A stretch of DNA of 64,000 nt. Origin: Phoronis australis (taxonomy: Eukaryota > Phoronida > Phoronidae). Shown here one piece after another: positions 24,901-39,900 of the stretch. Position 1 is the first letter of the stretch; each line of letters begins with the position of its first letter. Location: contig NMRA01000247.1 of NCBI GenBank assembly GCA_002633005.1, forward strand, positions 323,382 to 387,381, read 5' to 3'. The notes beneath the pieces were generated by a model. The model saw only the letters and a program-made list of their open reading frames with translations. It searched no databases and was not told where the DNA came from. A program made the translations under genes and the position numbers.

Positions 24901-27900
24901 ATCCACATTAACAAGAATGCATTCGGAGCCCAGCACCAAATACCAAGCTATGAGAATAGCATTGTATAGCATATTGTCTGAAATGACAAAAGACATGCCA
25001 CGCAAACAAGGAAGCAGTAAAAACCCACAAGTGTCCCATTACAGAGCTCATCCAAAACTCAAAGCAAAGAAATATTTTTCAGCAAATAAGAGAATTGTAC
25101 TAGTACCCTTTGCAGACCAACAGATATATGTGCATTGAGATACTCAAAACAGTTCAGAAGACAGCAGCACCCTCTATGAGGGCAAGTCAGTCAATCCATG
25201 CCAGGTTGAAACACGAGTAGTGGAGCACCATGCAAATATTCAATAGGCTTGTCAGCGATAGCAATAAGTTAGAGGCTGCACAAAAGGCGCTCGTTTCTCT
25301 TCATCGCACACTTTACACACAGAGACACCCCCCGTACTGTAAGTGCCCTTAGAACAGTCCTGGGCTGTGGAACTATTGCTACAGAATTGACCGCTCGGGC
25401 AATTCACACAGGTTACTTGACCGGGTGATGGTTGATACGTTCCTCCTTGGCAGGGGCTGCATACGGTGTCACCAGCAATAGAGAAGGTTCCTGCTATGCA
25501 CATGGTGGGTGTTGCAGCAGGATCAGTACAGTCATAACCTGCATTACATGTCTTACAACTGTCTTTCTCACTGGCGTCTTGATAAGTCCCATTAACACAG
25601 GGGAGACACAGCTGTTCCAGAAAAGGACTGTAATAGCCTGGGTCACACGGTGTGGGTGTGGCTGGTGGAGTCAAACAGCTGTGACCAGCAGGGCAGTCGT
25701 GGCAGCTTGCCTGACCAGATACATTCTGAAACTGACCAGTGCCACAAGGGACACAATATGGACTACTGCCAGATTGTCAGAAAGTTCCTGCTAGGCATTC
25801 AACTGGTGTCAAGGATGGATTCTCACAGGAATGACCTACAGGACAGGCCAAGCAAGTCCCTTGCCCAGTTTGATTCTGATAGGATCCATTCGAGCACATC
25901 ATACAACTATCTTCACCTAATGTACTGTATGTTCCAGCAAGACAGTCTGTTGGTGTTGCAGCCCTGTTGCCACAACTATTTCCTTCTGGACAATCCAGGC
26001 AAGATCCTTGACCAGTTTCGTTCTGGTATGTGCCAACAGGACATTCGTAGCAGACCGTTTGACCCACAGGACTGTACATGCCCAAGTCCCAATCTTGTGG
26101 AGTGACTGGCAGTGGGACAGTTTTTGCCAACAGGGCATTTTATGCAAGAAGCTTGTCCAGTGTTATCTTGGTAATATCCTAAAGTGAATTGGCAAGCAAA
26201 ACAATCTTTCACACTAAGCATAACAAATTGCTGAGCTTCTTCAATCTATGTCAACTTGCTTCAGTTTAACATTCTGTGAGAATCATAATTTTGCTTAAAA
26301 TATCAGGTTGCAACATACTCCAGACTTGTTAATACTCAGGTTATTTAAGCTAAAAAAAATGAAAAAGCAGACTACACATTAAGGTGAGTATTGGCATTGA
26401 GTAATCAAAGTTGGACATATATCTAAATGCTCAACCAGGTTAACACCAATGAAAACGCCATCCATGAGTTTCGCTTTCAACTCTTATACTTCCCAACCCA
26501 AACACAAGCAAACTTATGGGATCACTCAGTTTAAGTCACAGTATTTGAAAGCTAAAACTCTCCACAGGTAACAGCAAGGTTCTTAACATTTGGGAGGTGG
26601 GTAAGATGTGTAGAGAGGGGCAAAATTTAATTTCATCCATAAACAAGTATTTTGAGACGAGACATTTTTGAGTGACTTGTGCTTCATTATGTTGCTACTA
26701 CTAATATCATAATTCATATTCCAAAGGGCTGTGAGTTCATATGGTTAATAATGGTCGGTTCTCTTCAGGCTTTGTATCACTTTGCTACATTGCAAGAACC
26801 AGTTTTTCATATGATAATAAGAGTGCAGTCGCAGCCACTAACCTAATGTCAAGATAAATAAATAGCCCAGCAGTGCAATGAGTGGCCTGCTAGAAGACAT
26901 GCAATGGCAGACTAAGAACCTCTCCAACTGCAGGGCATATCCAAATTCACAAGCAGAGGCATCTCCTTGTAAACAAGACAATTCTAATGCTACAGTTTGC
27001 GGACTTTGCGGACTTTCAGAAATGAACAAAGCAGGCAGTTGAAAACAGTGAGTAAAACACCCATATATGATATTAGTACAGTCAGATTCGTGGCATACAT
27101 GACAGTGTTCAGTAATAGTGCAGTGCAGTGTAGTGCAGTGGCTTGTGCTCACCAGGGATATTAGCTACAGAGGGAGGATACAGGGGACTCGTTTACCTGC
27201 GTCACATGCTTTACACACAGAGACACCCCCTGCACTGTAAGTGCCCTTGGGGCAGTTCTGGGCAGTGGAACTATTGCTACAGAACTGACCACTCGGACAA
27301 TTGACACAAGTCTCTTGACCGGGTGATGGTTGATACGTTCCTCCTTGGCAGGGGCTGCATACGGTGTCACCAGCAATAGAGAAGGTTCCTGCTATGCACA
27401 TGGTGGGTGTTGCAGCAGGATCAGTACAGTCATAACCTGCATCACATGTCTTACAACTGTCTTTCTCACTGGCATCTTGATAAGTCCCATTGACACAGGG
27501 AAGACACAGCTGTTCCAGAAAAGGACTGTAATAGCCTGGGCCACACGGTGTGGGTGTGGCTGCTGGAGTCAAACAGCTGTGACCAGCAGGGCAGTCGTGG
27601 CAGCTTGCCTGACCAGATACATTCTGAAACTGACCGGTGCCACAAGGGACACAATATGGACTACTGCCAGATTGTCGGAAAGTTCCTGCTAGGCATTCAG
27701 CTGGTGTCAAGGATGGGTTCTCACAGGAATGACCTACAGGACAAGCCAAGCAAGTCCCTTGCCCAGTTTGATTCTGATAGGATCCATTCGAGCACACCGT
27801 ACAACTATCTACACCTAATGTACTGTATGTTCCAGCAAGACAGTCTGTTGGTGTTGCAGCCCTGTTGCCACAACTTTTTCCTTCTGGACAATCCAGGCAA

Positions 27901-30900
27901 GATCCTTGACCAGTTTTGTTCTGGTATGTGCCAACAGGACATTCGTAGCAGACCGTTTGACCCATGGGACTGTACGTGCCTGCATCACAATCTTGTGGAG
28001 TGACTGTGGCAGTGGAGCAGTTTTTGCCAACAGGGCATTTTATGCAAGAAGCTTGTCCAGTGTTATCCTGATAATATCCTAAAGTGAATTGGCAAACAAA
28101 ATAACTCTCTCACAACAAGCATAACAAAATAATGTGCTTCTTGAATCTCTAGCAACTAGCTTCAAATAACCCCTGAGATTCATAATTTTGTGCGAGATAT
28201 AGTACCAAATTCGTTCCAGATAATGCCAAGGGAATTTAAGCTAGGAGACTCAAAAATCCGAGAGTAGGCGTTAGTCAAAAATGGGAATTCAAAATAAAAT
28301 TTTAAATTATCAACAATGAGTAATTGTCCAAATAATCAGCTGGTTAAATCCTTAAGGAGTTGAGCTCTAAACAGCTTCTCTTTCAATATGGTTGCTGGCT
28401 AATGTGAGTGCAGAAGTCGACAAGTCAAACTGTGGTGAATTTTCTAACAATTGGACATTTCACTGAGCAAGGGTTTTAACACAAACAGATACGGCACAGT
28501 TAAAATGAAGCATTAATGTAATATAATATAATAATAGAAGACTCAAAGCTAATAAATTCACTCTTGTGAGTTAGTGCAACGGCTACTTTAAAGTACAATT
28601 TACATACAATTAATTTGAAAGCTTGCCAATAAGATCAACAAGACTCAAAATGTTTGAAAGCAGGTGCACTTTTCTCAAACTAATATGGACAGAACCTGGC
28701 AAAGGGGTTCAAACGTGTGTTCTCAAATACTGTTGGTAATGCCAATAGATGAGATTTTTTTAATGTTAATTACTATGAGGTTAATCATGACTCAGTCAGC
28801 AAAAATGGACAGGGTCCTTAAGTATTAGAGTCAACCTAAGAGTCTCTACTTAAATTAAAAATCCTTAATGTACAGTACTGGCAAAACAATGCAAAAACAT
28901 CACATTTCTTTCAAATAAGAAGGTCAACTCTCAAATCTGGAAATTAAAGCAATTAAATAGTAATGTTTTAACCAGACTGTGACATAAGTGTTTTCTGGTT
29001 TCATACCACCAAACATGCCTTAAAATGACAAAGCAATAGAACTCAGTACCTTGCTGACAACTTGAGCATGAAATTTGACCTGTGGATGCATGCTGTCCTG
29101 CAAGACAGGCTGTGGCTATTGTCTTATCAGAGCACTGATGACCTTCAGGACAGGTCAGGCAGGAATCACTCTCTGTTGCATTCTGGTACTCGCCGTCCGG
29201 ACAGGCTACGGGCTCTGTCAGACCAACACTTGGGCACTTATGACCTGAATTGCAAATATGAAAAAAAAAATATAAAAAAGCATATACTGTAGATTGTTTC
29301 CTACCCAGTTTGAAAGATCAAAGAACCTTTCAACCCATTTTCTAATGATACAGTACTCTCAGCTAATTGTTTTATTTTTGGTATGTCTGTTAAGATATTA
29401 GAATGTTTTAAACAGTCACCAGTTATAATAACAATGTCTTTGAAGCCCGTTTACAGTATGAGCTATTTCTAAAAATAAGCCCACCCAAGTACAACTTCAA
29501 CATATCAAAGGGCTTGCATTGACAACGACGTGCCAGTTTTTCAGCCCCTTTCTTTGTCTCACCACTTAGAAGTCTATTTCAAAAGGTATGTACATAATTC
29601 ACTCTTGGCATATGCCAGTACAGCAAGATCACCAGCAGAGACATCCAAGTGGTTTGTGCGCCAGAAGTCATCATCAGGAACCTATCAAATGTTATTATGG
29701 GTGAACCCAGCTGACTTGGCATATGTCGGCAGAGTGAAACAAGTGCAGCCAAAGACAATGTTGAAATGAGCAACAGATACCTTTTGGACAACTCTGACAG
29801 CTGGCATCAGTGGACCTCCTATAGAAGCCTGTGTTACAGTTGATGCACACGGTCTGACTACCATTTGGTTCTGTACCAGCAGAACAGTTCTGAAAATAAA
29901 GGTTATAGTTGTCAGAATATCAATTTAAGATAAATGCTAACAGGTATTAGACACATGGTGATGAAACTTTGAGCTGAAAGCTTTTGAGCCAAAGGATTCC
30001 AGATAATATACAGACTCAGTTTTCGAATACAACTTGTCCAGTGAAACTCTACAGTAATGCGTGATTATGACGAACGTCATAAACCCCATGTAAGGGTAGG
30101 ACATCTGTTACCTTGTTTGAATAACTCACTGGACTGGTACATGCAATAGGCTTAGCGAGCGTTGCCCCTCTGAATAGTAATTTGCATGCCAGTAGCCTTT
30201 GAATGACAATGTCTACCCTGAACCTATGTTTGTGTGTTTGCTTTGAGCTTGAGGTGGGATTTTGAACGTCATTCGTGCCACGTCGTTTGAGACATAAGCA
30301 AGTTTTTATGGTTCTGCTCTGACTGCCTATGTTACTGTTCTTGATGTTGCGAGTGCCAATTGTGCATATTCATTATAACATAGAGCATAGACTGTGATAA
30401 ACCACTAAAACTCAACGTGTCTGTTTTGAAATCAAGACAAGGCATGGCAACCACTTCATCCCATTGCAGACCAACGCTACATGTGTTGCTATTATTGTAA
30501 CATAAAAATTACATCAAACCCACTTTGGAACAAGCAATTGAAAAGGAAAGTAACCGTTTCTGATGTTACCTTTAGAAAAAACATTGTGTTGTTATGCTGG
30601 AGAGTAACATAGAGTAGGGTAGTGGAGGCAGCAGCAACAAAGACAAAAGCCAACATTGACACATCTACACTGTGTATTGTGACATTCACCAAGTTATGGA
30701 CAACTTGATAACAGAGACTTACACAGCGTGGGACTGCTAGATGGTTGGTATTTTGACTTAAGTGTTATCCATTGCCAGTTGGAAATCTTAGGAAATTCTT
30801 TTTATAAGAAAACTTTGTGGGGATAGCTACATGGCTTTTGTTGTGGCTTAGTGTTCTCTACGGCCTGCTTTGATTCGTAACATTGGGTTTGAACTTAGCC

Positions 30901-33900
30901 ATTTCGAGTTCAGCTTCTTCGCGTCAGGTTTGAATTTCAGGCTTGAATAATCGTGAATTGGGATAAAAATATTGTCTGTTGGATTCAATTTTGCAGTCTC
31001 GCAACAATGAAAGCCCTGGACTTCGTCATGACATTTTCCTACTAAGTAATCCAAAAACAACAGATATTAACATAAAAAACAGCAGTGGTAACATGTCAAA
31101 GTATAAAGCAGACGTAACTCTTGTGGTGCAACGTGCACTAAGCCATTCACCAACGCATATGCAGTTTGGTTAAAGGAACTCACTCTGCACTTAAGTTATT
31201 GGCATGACACTGGTGTCAAACATTGCCAAGGAAATCTGAGGAAATTCTCTTAATAACAAAACTTTATTCGGGACAGCTGGACGATGTTCACTGTCATGGT
31301 TTTTGGCATTGTAACCTTAGTGTTGCATCTTAACATCAAAAAAGAAATTTTCCAGTGACACCAAGTCAATAAAATAGGACAACTGTTCAGCCAACAGATG
31401 TCACCAAAGAAAAATACAATTCAATACATAAGCCCAGGGTTTTGAGTTGGGCACCTGTACCATGTGCACAGTAGCATGGTAGAGAACTACTAGGTAGAGT
31501 TAACGAGACAATTTTTACATTGCAATCCATGGAGACTCGACAATAAAATACAGATATCTCATAAGTAAATGGTGAAGACAGCACTTGATAATACAATTCC
31601 TGTAGTTAGCTTTCCACAGCTCTCGACTTCCATGGTCAGCTGGTGTCAAGGTGAATGGTAATAGTAATAACTTGACTTTACCAGATACGTTTAAGATATC
31701 CTATCATACACTGAGTAACATTTTAACTCAGGCACCAAAGATGAGACTGCGATGCGAGAGTTTCAGGTTCAATTTCACAGTGCGGCTGATTTCAGATAAA
31801 AGATTTCTCTACCCAACTTTAAATAGTCCCGATATTAGTCATCTTATTTACAGAATCCCTATCTGTTCACCACTTTGCCTCAAAATCCAACAATGCATAA
31901 GTTTGTCTTATACGGAAAAATGTCTCAGAAAGAAAATATCCGTTAACAATGACTTTACACCTCTGTCTGATTGGTCAGTGACGCTAATTCAATTTTCATC
32001 TGGCAGATGGTTAATTCCTTAGACTTCTTGAAGAAAAAGCAAAACCACCCCAACTAAGACGGACAAAACAGAAACAAAATACAAACATAGAACACACAAC
32101 CTTTACCTCTGCAGTCATTGTTGTTGGGCAGATGAACCCAGATGGACATGATGTACACGTGGTCTCTCCCTCCAGTGAGTACGTACCAGACGTACACGGG
32201 GTCTGTGACGTGGCCCCAGAGCATGAATAACCTGCCGGACATGAACGACAGGCAGCAGAACCTGCATCACTGATGGAACCTGATGGACACGCTTGACAGG
32301 CACTCACACTGGATGATCCACTGTTAGGGTTAAAGGTTCCAGCACTACATGCCTGTCGTGCTGCCCCACCACCGGAACAACTGAATAAAAAGAAATGAAA
32401 GTCAAACGTTACATTGTTGTTGGCAAATGGTGATGATGAAGCCTGAACCTACATACACAAGTCGAAAACATATAGGGTAAAGCCTTACCGGATGAAAATA
32501 ATTCCCAAGTTCCCTCTTTTTCATTTTTCAAGAGCTTCTAAAATCGTTGATAAAGTTCACAATTTTTTAAAATATTTATCTAGTCGTAGGTATGGTATAG
32601 ACCATTAACGTGGAAAAGTCACAATTTAGGGGGTACATTTAATTTGAGAAAACTGGGAAAATAAAAGTTCACTTGTCCCCCATATTGTGTCTTAAATTGG
32701 TGAAATATTTTTGTAAGTGCATAAGTGACAAGAATTCTCACTTGGATCATAAGACTGGAATCATACAACAGCAACAAGTAAAAACAACAAAGTGGTTTTC
32801 AAATAAAAGGTTTATACCATTATTTCATCTGTGACAAAAATAATGAGATTTTCACAGAATTTTGACAACAAACCAAGATTACACGGAAATAAAGTGACCA
32901 ATGAATGTAATATACCGACCTCTTGGAAACTGTTTTAGCATTGTAAAATCCCTTTAATACCGGATAAATATAATTGCCAAAATCACGCTTTTTTCATAAA
33001 TCAAAGACTCGTAACATTGCTATGAATGCAGCAGTTTCTCAAAACATTGTCCTATGTTAGCTATGATGTACGAGTTATGACAGTTGAAAAACCTTTATTT
33101 TGTTCTATCTTTTCTGCAAAAAGTGGAAAAATAAAAGTTTGCTTCTCCACCATATTCTGTCCTAAATTTGTTAGATTTTACCGTACCATTTGCTTGACGT
33201 TACCTATGTTGAAATTGAGGATTTAGAAATAAATACCAATACTATTAAATAATAGTTCCAGTGGTGGAATCATCTTACACGTAGTAACACCCTATCAAAC
33301 ATTTCAACCCATTGCTAGACAACAGTCAAGATAAGCTTTAAGACCAACATCTCAATAGGCCCTGAATACACCTAACTGAATGATTACAACGGTAATATAA
33401 CTTTGTTCAAATAGCAAGCCTCGATAAGATGAGTTCACATATCTTATCAGCTTATGACACAGAGCCAGGACAAGGATTTTTTTAATACGACCATTCAGCC
33501 AAACAGTTGAGATCTTAGCAAAAATTTAAAGCGATGAACACGATGAACACGAAGATGAGTTTTTATATACTCTATGTGGCATTTGATCCATCACATCAAT
33601 GGTGAAAAAAGCACCAGAATATCAGAAATGTTAGTGTTCTCAGACTTTGGGCTTTCTTGTATTGACTTATTTTAAGAAAAAATTACATCAAAAGGCAGGA
33701 AAAAAACTTTATTTAGGCCACTAACTACATTATAAAATCATCAACCTAACCTCATATTGTTCCTTAGTTGGATTAAAAGTGATTTCTGCATTTGAGAAGA
33801 ACAAGCACGCAGTTATTGTTCAAGACCAGACCTATCATACTACTTGTCACAGAGGGTTGTAGTAAAACCTCACCATTTATGGCAAAAAATATTTTTGCAA

Positions 33901-36900
33901 TAATAAATAATTTTTCATTTTTCAAAAGGCACCTAACATTGCTGGGAATGCCTACAAATCCCCAGACTCAATGTCTGATGGTAACTGTGGTAGGCACCTT
34001 AAAAAATGATACAGCATTTATTTGGTGCTACTTATCTTCTATGAAAAAATGAAAAAATAAAATTTCCCTTATCAGCCATATTGTGTGCTAAATTGATGAG
34101 ATTTTCCAGTAGTTTCAGTCACGAAGAAAGAATGGTCATCACAGAAATTTCTGGCAATTTGTTGTAAATTGACAAAGGATAAGAAAGCCATGACACTGAT
34201 TTGGAAGACTGAATAATACACATGTGAAGACAGTTGATGTTTTAACATCATTACATGGTTTATGAATTTGGCATCTGAAGTGACAAGTATCATTTTTAAC
34301 ACCAAGACATTTTACGTGACATGCATCATTTTTCTGGGTACACAGGTAAACTTCGAGTTTAAATTATTGTAAAATATGTACGGTGTTTTCTTTATTTGTT
34401 CGTACACTCTATTAGTTCGTACAGGACCCTTGAAACATGGCATTTGTCTCCAATAGTACGTAAAGTAGTCGTCTGAGAGAAAAATAGTTTGTACACGTTT
34501 GCTTTGGAAAAAAATAATTCGTACAAGCTTTCTGGATCGGTAAAATGGAAATTTTCATTCTTATAAAAGAACACAAATCAATAAGCGCCAATTCTATTCA
34601 GGTGATCGGAATCAGTTATTTGCTTTACTTCACTAGCATAGAGCTAGAAAAGTCGTTTTTCAGATCGCCATTTTTGACAACAGAAAATGTGGAAATACCG
34701 ATAAGATTTTCCAGTGTGTCGCCAAATAGCGGTAAAAATGTTTTAACAGTGGATTTTCCCAACAACGTTCTGTTACTCTCAGATTAGTACTACACGAATA
34801 ATTTTACAAAAGTGCAGAGTAACAGTATCATGCCATCCCGTAGTCTTTTTAGAGCTGATTCCGGTGACTGCAGTGCGCAACTATACAGTGCTCCACTTGG
34901 ATTGCAACTATTCTCACATGGCAAAGTGCGCGCATGCAATCTTCACGTGTTGCAGAGATTACATTATAAGGATTAAATTTTTGGCCAGAGTCAGGTCCCG
35001 TGACACGAGTAAAACTATGCGCGTATTATAAAGTTCTGAGTTCAGAGAGCACGAAATAAATGTTTGAAAAACTAATTCAGGTGTTTTTTTATGGTTGGGA
35101 ATGTTTATGTTCTAGACTCCATAACCCAATAAATTGTCAACGTAAGGTTTAGTGCAGCGAGGCTAACTTCAGTTGCCTCTCCGTGAAACACGCTATGCAA
35201 TGAAGATGAGAATTGGAGGTAAGCGTCAGTCGTCAATCAAAAGTTACTGCAAGGGCATTACTCAACAACAAGTATTTGCTTTATATTTTATGACTTTGAC
35301 TCGGGATGAGTCTAATTTTAGAACCCGCACAGTGGGGGTCCTAGGGAAAAAATACTTCATACAGTATTATTCGGGTAATCGGTAGCTCGATGTTCCCTAG
35401 GCTCAATGTTCCAGTCTCGTAGCCACCTTCTAGCGATCTTCTTTATTCTTTTCTCCGTACACTAGCGCCAATTATCATTCCAGGGTCGCCAGTCGACCCC
35501 GTAGATTTTTCAGGCTTAATTCTATGGGAAGAATTTTGTTCTGGCTGAAGCTGGCCAATGTAGAAACAAAATTATTCCGCGTGGCTATACAGGTAGGTGG
35601 AAACTATATCTACACAGACAGGCCTAGGCAGCGCAGTTTGCCCCAAGAAATTGTATCGTAATAACATTTCTTACTATTGCAGTCACTTAGTTTCTTATTA
35701 CCTCAAACATTCACGGATAGTATTTGTCTATAATACCTTTGACTTTTTAGGAAACACGGTAAGCGCCTACTGCTCTACAAAGCTAGGTTTTGAGAAATTT
35801 CAATAAAGCTCCAGGGCACACAACAAGAACCGCCAACGACATTGGTAAAGTCTGCTAATGCCACCTTGATTGACAATGAGCTAAAAACAAAACCTGGCTT
35901 GCATTTTTTATTATTTCAAGATCATACACAAATACCCAGTAACGTAGGCATCAAATTAACCCTGTGAGGCACACTGTCCTTTCCGTCGCCACACATCCTC
36001 GGTTACCCGGCAAAATACACTTCCAGAAAGTCTGGCGAATTTCATCAAAATAGAGAGAATTTGTCACCTTTCCGTGAGGTATGAGAATTGTTCAAAATCC
36101 AAGAGCTTCCCTTCTAAATTGAATTGGGAGTGTTGGCAAAACCACTGTCACATTTCTTTGGCCTGATTTTTTCGAATACATATATTATCTAGTGCACTTC
36201 AGTCGGAAACTAAGTGTGGCAGGCGACATCGCAGAAAGCGGAGATTCCGAAGGCGATGTGGTTCCTGAAGTTTGCGAAAACAGGAAGAAAATAAAGTTAC
36301 AAAAGAGTTCAAGCATTATATTTTGAAGTAAACCCATCACCCGGTAAAATAATTTGTTGCATGTTGTTATAATTCACATTGACAAATCACCATCTCGGAG
36401 GCCGCTATTGGACTCATCATCGATCTTTATCTCTAATAATTCGAACATTCGACTTTCTTCTCTAATAGTTCCAAAGGTCAATTTTGTCTCTATTAATTCG
36501 TACACGAAGCTCTCAAGGGAAGAATCGTTTGTACACTAGTGTACGAACTAATAGAGAAAACACCGTATATCCCCTAAGTGAAATTCAACCAATGATTAAA
36601 ACCTGACAAATACAAAAGAAAAGTCACTTTCTACCTTTTTGACCAATTTTGAATGGTTAACTATTTCCCAATTAAAATAATATTTTTTTTTTCTTTTTGT
36701 AGGTTAATCTTGCTAATCAAAAGCATATAAATACAAAAACTATTAATTAAGTTACTGTTCTTTCAGATGCCAACTACACGAATTATTACCCACTAATTCT
36801 GCATTTCACGTTGGAAGTAAGAAGTAATAGAGCGTATTGTATACACTATTAGGGATATGACCGTACAGGAAATTTTGGGTATTTTATCAAATATTCCAAA

Positions 36901-39900
36901 GGCTTCCTTCAACCAGATTTCAATGGCTGAAACATGAGAATAAATGTTTCCAGTCCAAATTTTGTCCACGTCCACATCCCCTCATGACCCAGTGAAGGTC
37001 CACTCAAGGAAATATTGATCAAATAGCCACTATTCAACAGATCAAATATGAACTTAGATCTCTTTTTAAATTTCACAACTGCCAAAAGCATTTCACTAAA
37101 TCATAACATGAAATGAATCGTGAGAGAAATCTTGACCTTATTGGCTAGACTGGTTCAAATGATATAATATGTCATCATGCAGCACAATATTCTTAGGACA
37201 CCAGTCCACATTATGCAGCAAACTGTAAGGTATGAGGTTTTATATAACAAGCCTTGACAACCAAAGCCAAATTCTAAGACCTTTCTCAACAGTTGCATAA
37301 CTGAACAAGTGTCTCTATTCAGGTTCAACATATGAGGAAAAAACCAGTCCAACAGCCAGTAAGACAAATGCACTGTAGTCAAATGAATGTTTTTTGATTG
37401 CCCAAGAAGTACAGGAGATCAAGGGTATATTCAATGTTAGCTAATCTAGTAGTTCACTCCCAATTTGTTTTGATGGAGGTCTTTACTGCTTGTGTTTATC
37501 TAGGTCAACCTCAGGGGATATGGTGATGATGTCTTTACTGTGTTTGCCCATTGTGTAGCCAGGGAGACAAATAAATATTTGCCTCCTCACACAAAAGAAG
37601 TTTTCAACTGACTGGTGGGTGCAGACCAGGAACAAGATTAATTTACTACACAAGCCTGATAAGGCTGATTTGTGGTGGTACTACCAAACCAATGAACTCC
37701 ATCATGAATTTTGGTCACCTGCCCCTGACATAATACATCTTGTAAATTTTGCTTATCTCACAACACATTCTGCAAGTTCAGTAAAATTTCATAACCAAAC
37801 ACACCAAGAAGTCTCACTAAATCTAGACTGTGTAAGTGATAAGGGAATAAATGAAACATACTGTCATTAAAAACTAGTACTAACCAAAATTACGGAAATT
37901 TCCTTCTTTTTGAGAATCTAAGAGGTAAAAACCCTCTGTTGAGTTTCGGTGACCAAGAAGACCAATCAAATGTTACTACAGTACAGAAAACAGCAAATTT
38001 TTTATCAAAGATTGGATTCTACTCCATCTAAGAAGCTCGTTCGGGAAACGTATCAAAACTATTACAAATTATTTTCAAGATTGTGGAATGACTACGGAGG
38101 TAAGACCTAGTTACTATTTGCAGGACAATTTTACAATGAAAAACTATGACGCACGTTATCTGAATACCTTTTTCCTACATATCAGTTTTACTGGTTTTCA
38201 GTATATTAACTCAACACTCACTCTCCTAAAAAAGAACTGCTATAGTAAGTCTTACAAAAGAACTGTTTCGTCTCATATTTTAGCTTTGCTACGTCAGCCA
38301 TCACAAAAGTTGACTACAGAATTATTTGGATATAAACCGTAGCTGTTGGTTGTCAGTTAGATGACGAAATTTGCAGTTCACTTATTGTTCAAAGAAACAC
38401 TGGTCACTATAATAACTTTATTTTCTTCTATACTATTAGCACTCCGAAATTTTTAAATCTAGAGCTGAAATTGGAATATTCACATCACAGCCATTTTTAA
38501 ACACTTCAAAAATGTATAAAAGCAGAACAAGCTTCAAGCCAAAGAATACATTTGGTGCGTGCTCATGAAAATGGTGACAAGAATGTTCCTCACTCCCCAA
38601 CCATTTATCTAATACTAAGTCATATTAGGTCTTTAGTTTAAAACATTTGTTAACACATTTAAACATTCCAAATTTGTTCATTTAAGGATAGTAATAATAT
38701 GGTTTTGTTTCAAAACATTGCAAATGGTTTTCATAAAATTTAAATTTCTGAAAGTGTAACCCAAGTGCTCAACTGGAAATTTGAGGAACTAATTCTACTG
38801 ACGTGAATCATGCATTGAGTAATTAATGTCCACAATGAGGGGTCAATGGAGAGACCTTCCTCAATAATGGAAAACAGAAGGAATTCACAGAATCTGACTT
38901 CGATCATGGAATTAGAGATTTAAAAAGGAAGCTCCATATTTCAGTAGCATGTGCCATAGTTCCAATATTTTGGGTTTTTAACCACAAAAAAATAACATAC
39001 TTCATCAAATTCGACATGTTCTGGCCACAAATCAACCCACGTCTGTGTTTTGCAGCAGACGTGCTCAAGTTGCTGACATTCATTCTTTGAGAAGATGCTG
39101 CTGTTCACTTGCAATTTTGAGAAAAAAACAAAAATGGCACGCTGCAAGATACTGGTAAAACACAGCTGCTGCATCATTCGACAAACATAATTCTCAGGTT
39201 ATTTCTCACTTTAAACTGGTATGGTAATTTTTCACTTATTTAGCACACGGCGTGGCTGACAAGTGAAACTCTATTTTGTTAAATTGCTCCACATACTAAA
39301 GATTAAGAACATTTTAGTCTATTACAAGTATGGTTTGCAATGTGTAGATGTCATAAAACATTTGCTTAAGTTCCAATTATCCTGCAAAAAAATGTAAGCA
39401 GCTATTAAATGGAAAGTAACCATTTTGACAATTTTTGAGCAAAATAGGTGGAGAATTGCCATAAAACGGAATTTGACAGTTAAAAAATCAGGAAAATGAA
39501 ATTTCATTTCCCAATATGGAGTTCTCTGCTTTTGAAAAACGAAAACCATGGTGTCTAAATGCAATGAGTAGCAAAATACACGTACTGATATCCAGGCTCA
39601 CAAACGAGACATGAGGATGAATTAGAGTGGAAGTACTCCCCAGAAGTGCAGTTGACTGAAGTACAGGTGGCGTTGGCCGAGTCTGAAATGACAAGAACAA
39701 CAACTTTTATTTACAAGGAAGGTTTGTCAACCACAAACACACCACAATTCAGATTACACTTAAAAGGAACATTGGTTTAAACTTTAGGTTATGTAGAACC
39801 ATAGCAAATGCATAAATTTGGCTAACTTTGGAACAACACATCTCAGAAATTGCTGAACACATTTATATAAAACACTCAGGCCATGTAAGAGTAGGTGCCC

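Noticed and set aside
25432-28003. Plus-strand frames of 120 and 151 codons present in both duplicated blocks
   Set aside because: They are antisense shadows of exon 6 and its dead copy; their apparent conservation is due to the duplication.
38941-39177. Minus-strand frame with several cysteines (ECQQLEHVCCKTQTW) as an extra exon
   Set aside because: Exons 2 and 3 already join in phase; the spacing does not match the repeat pattern and no good splice sites were seen.
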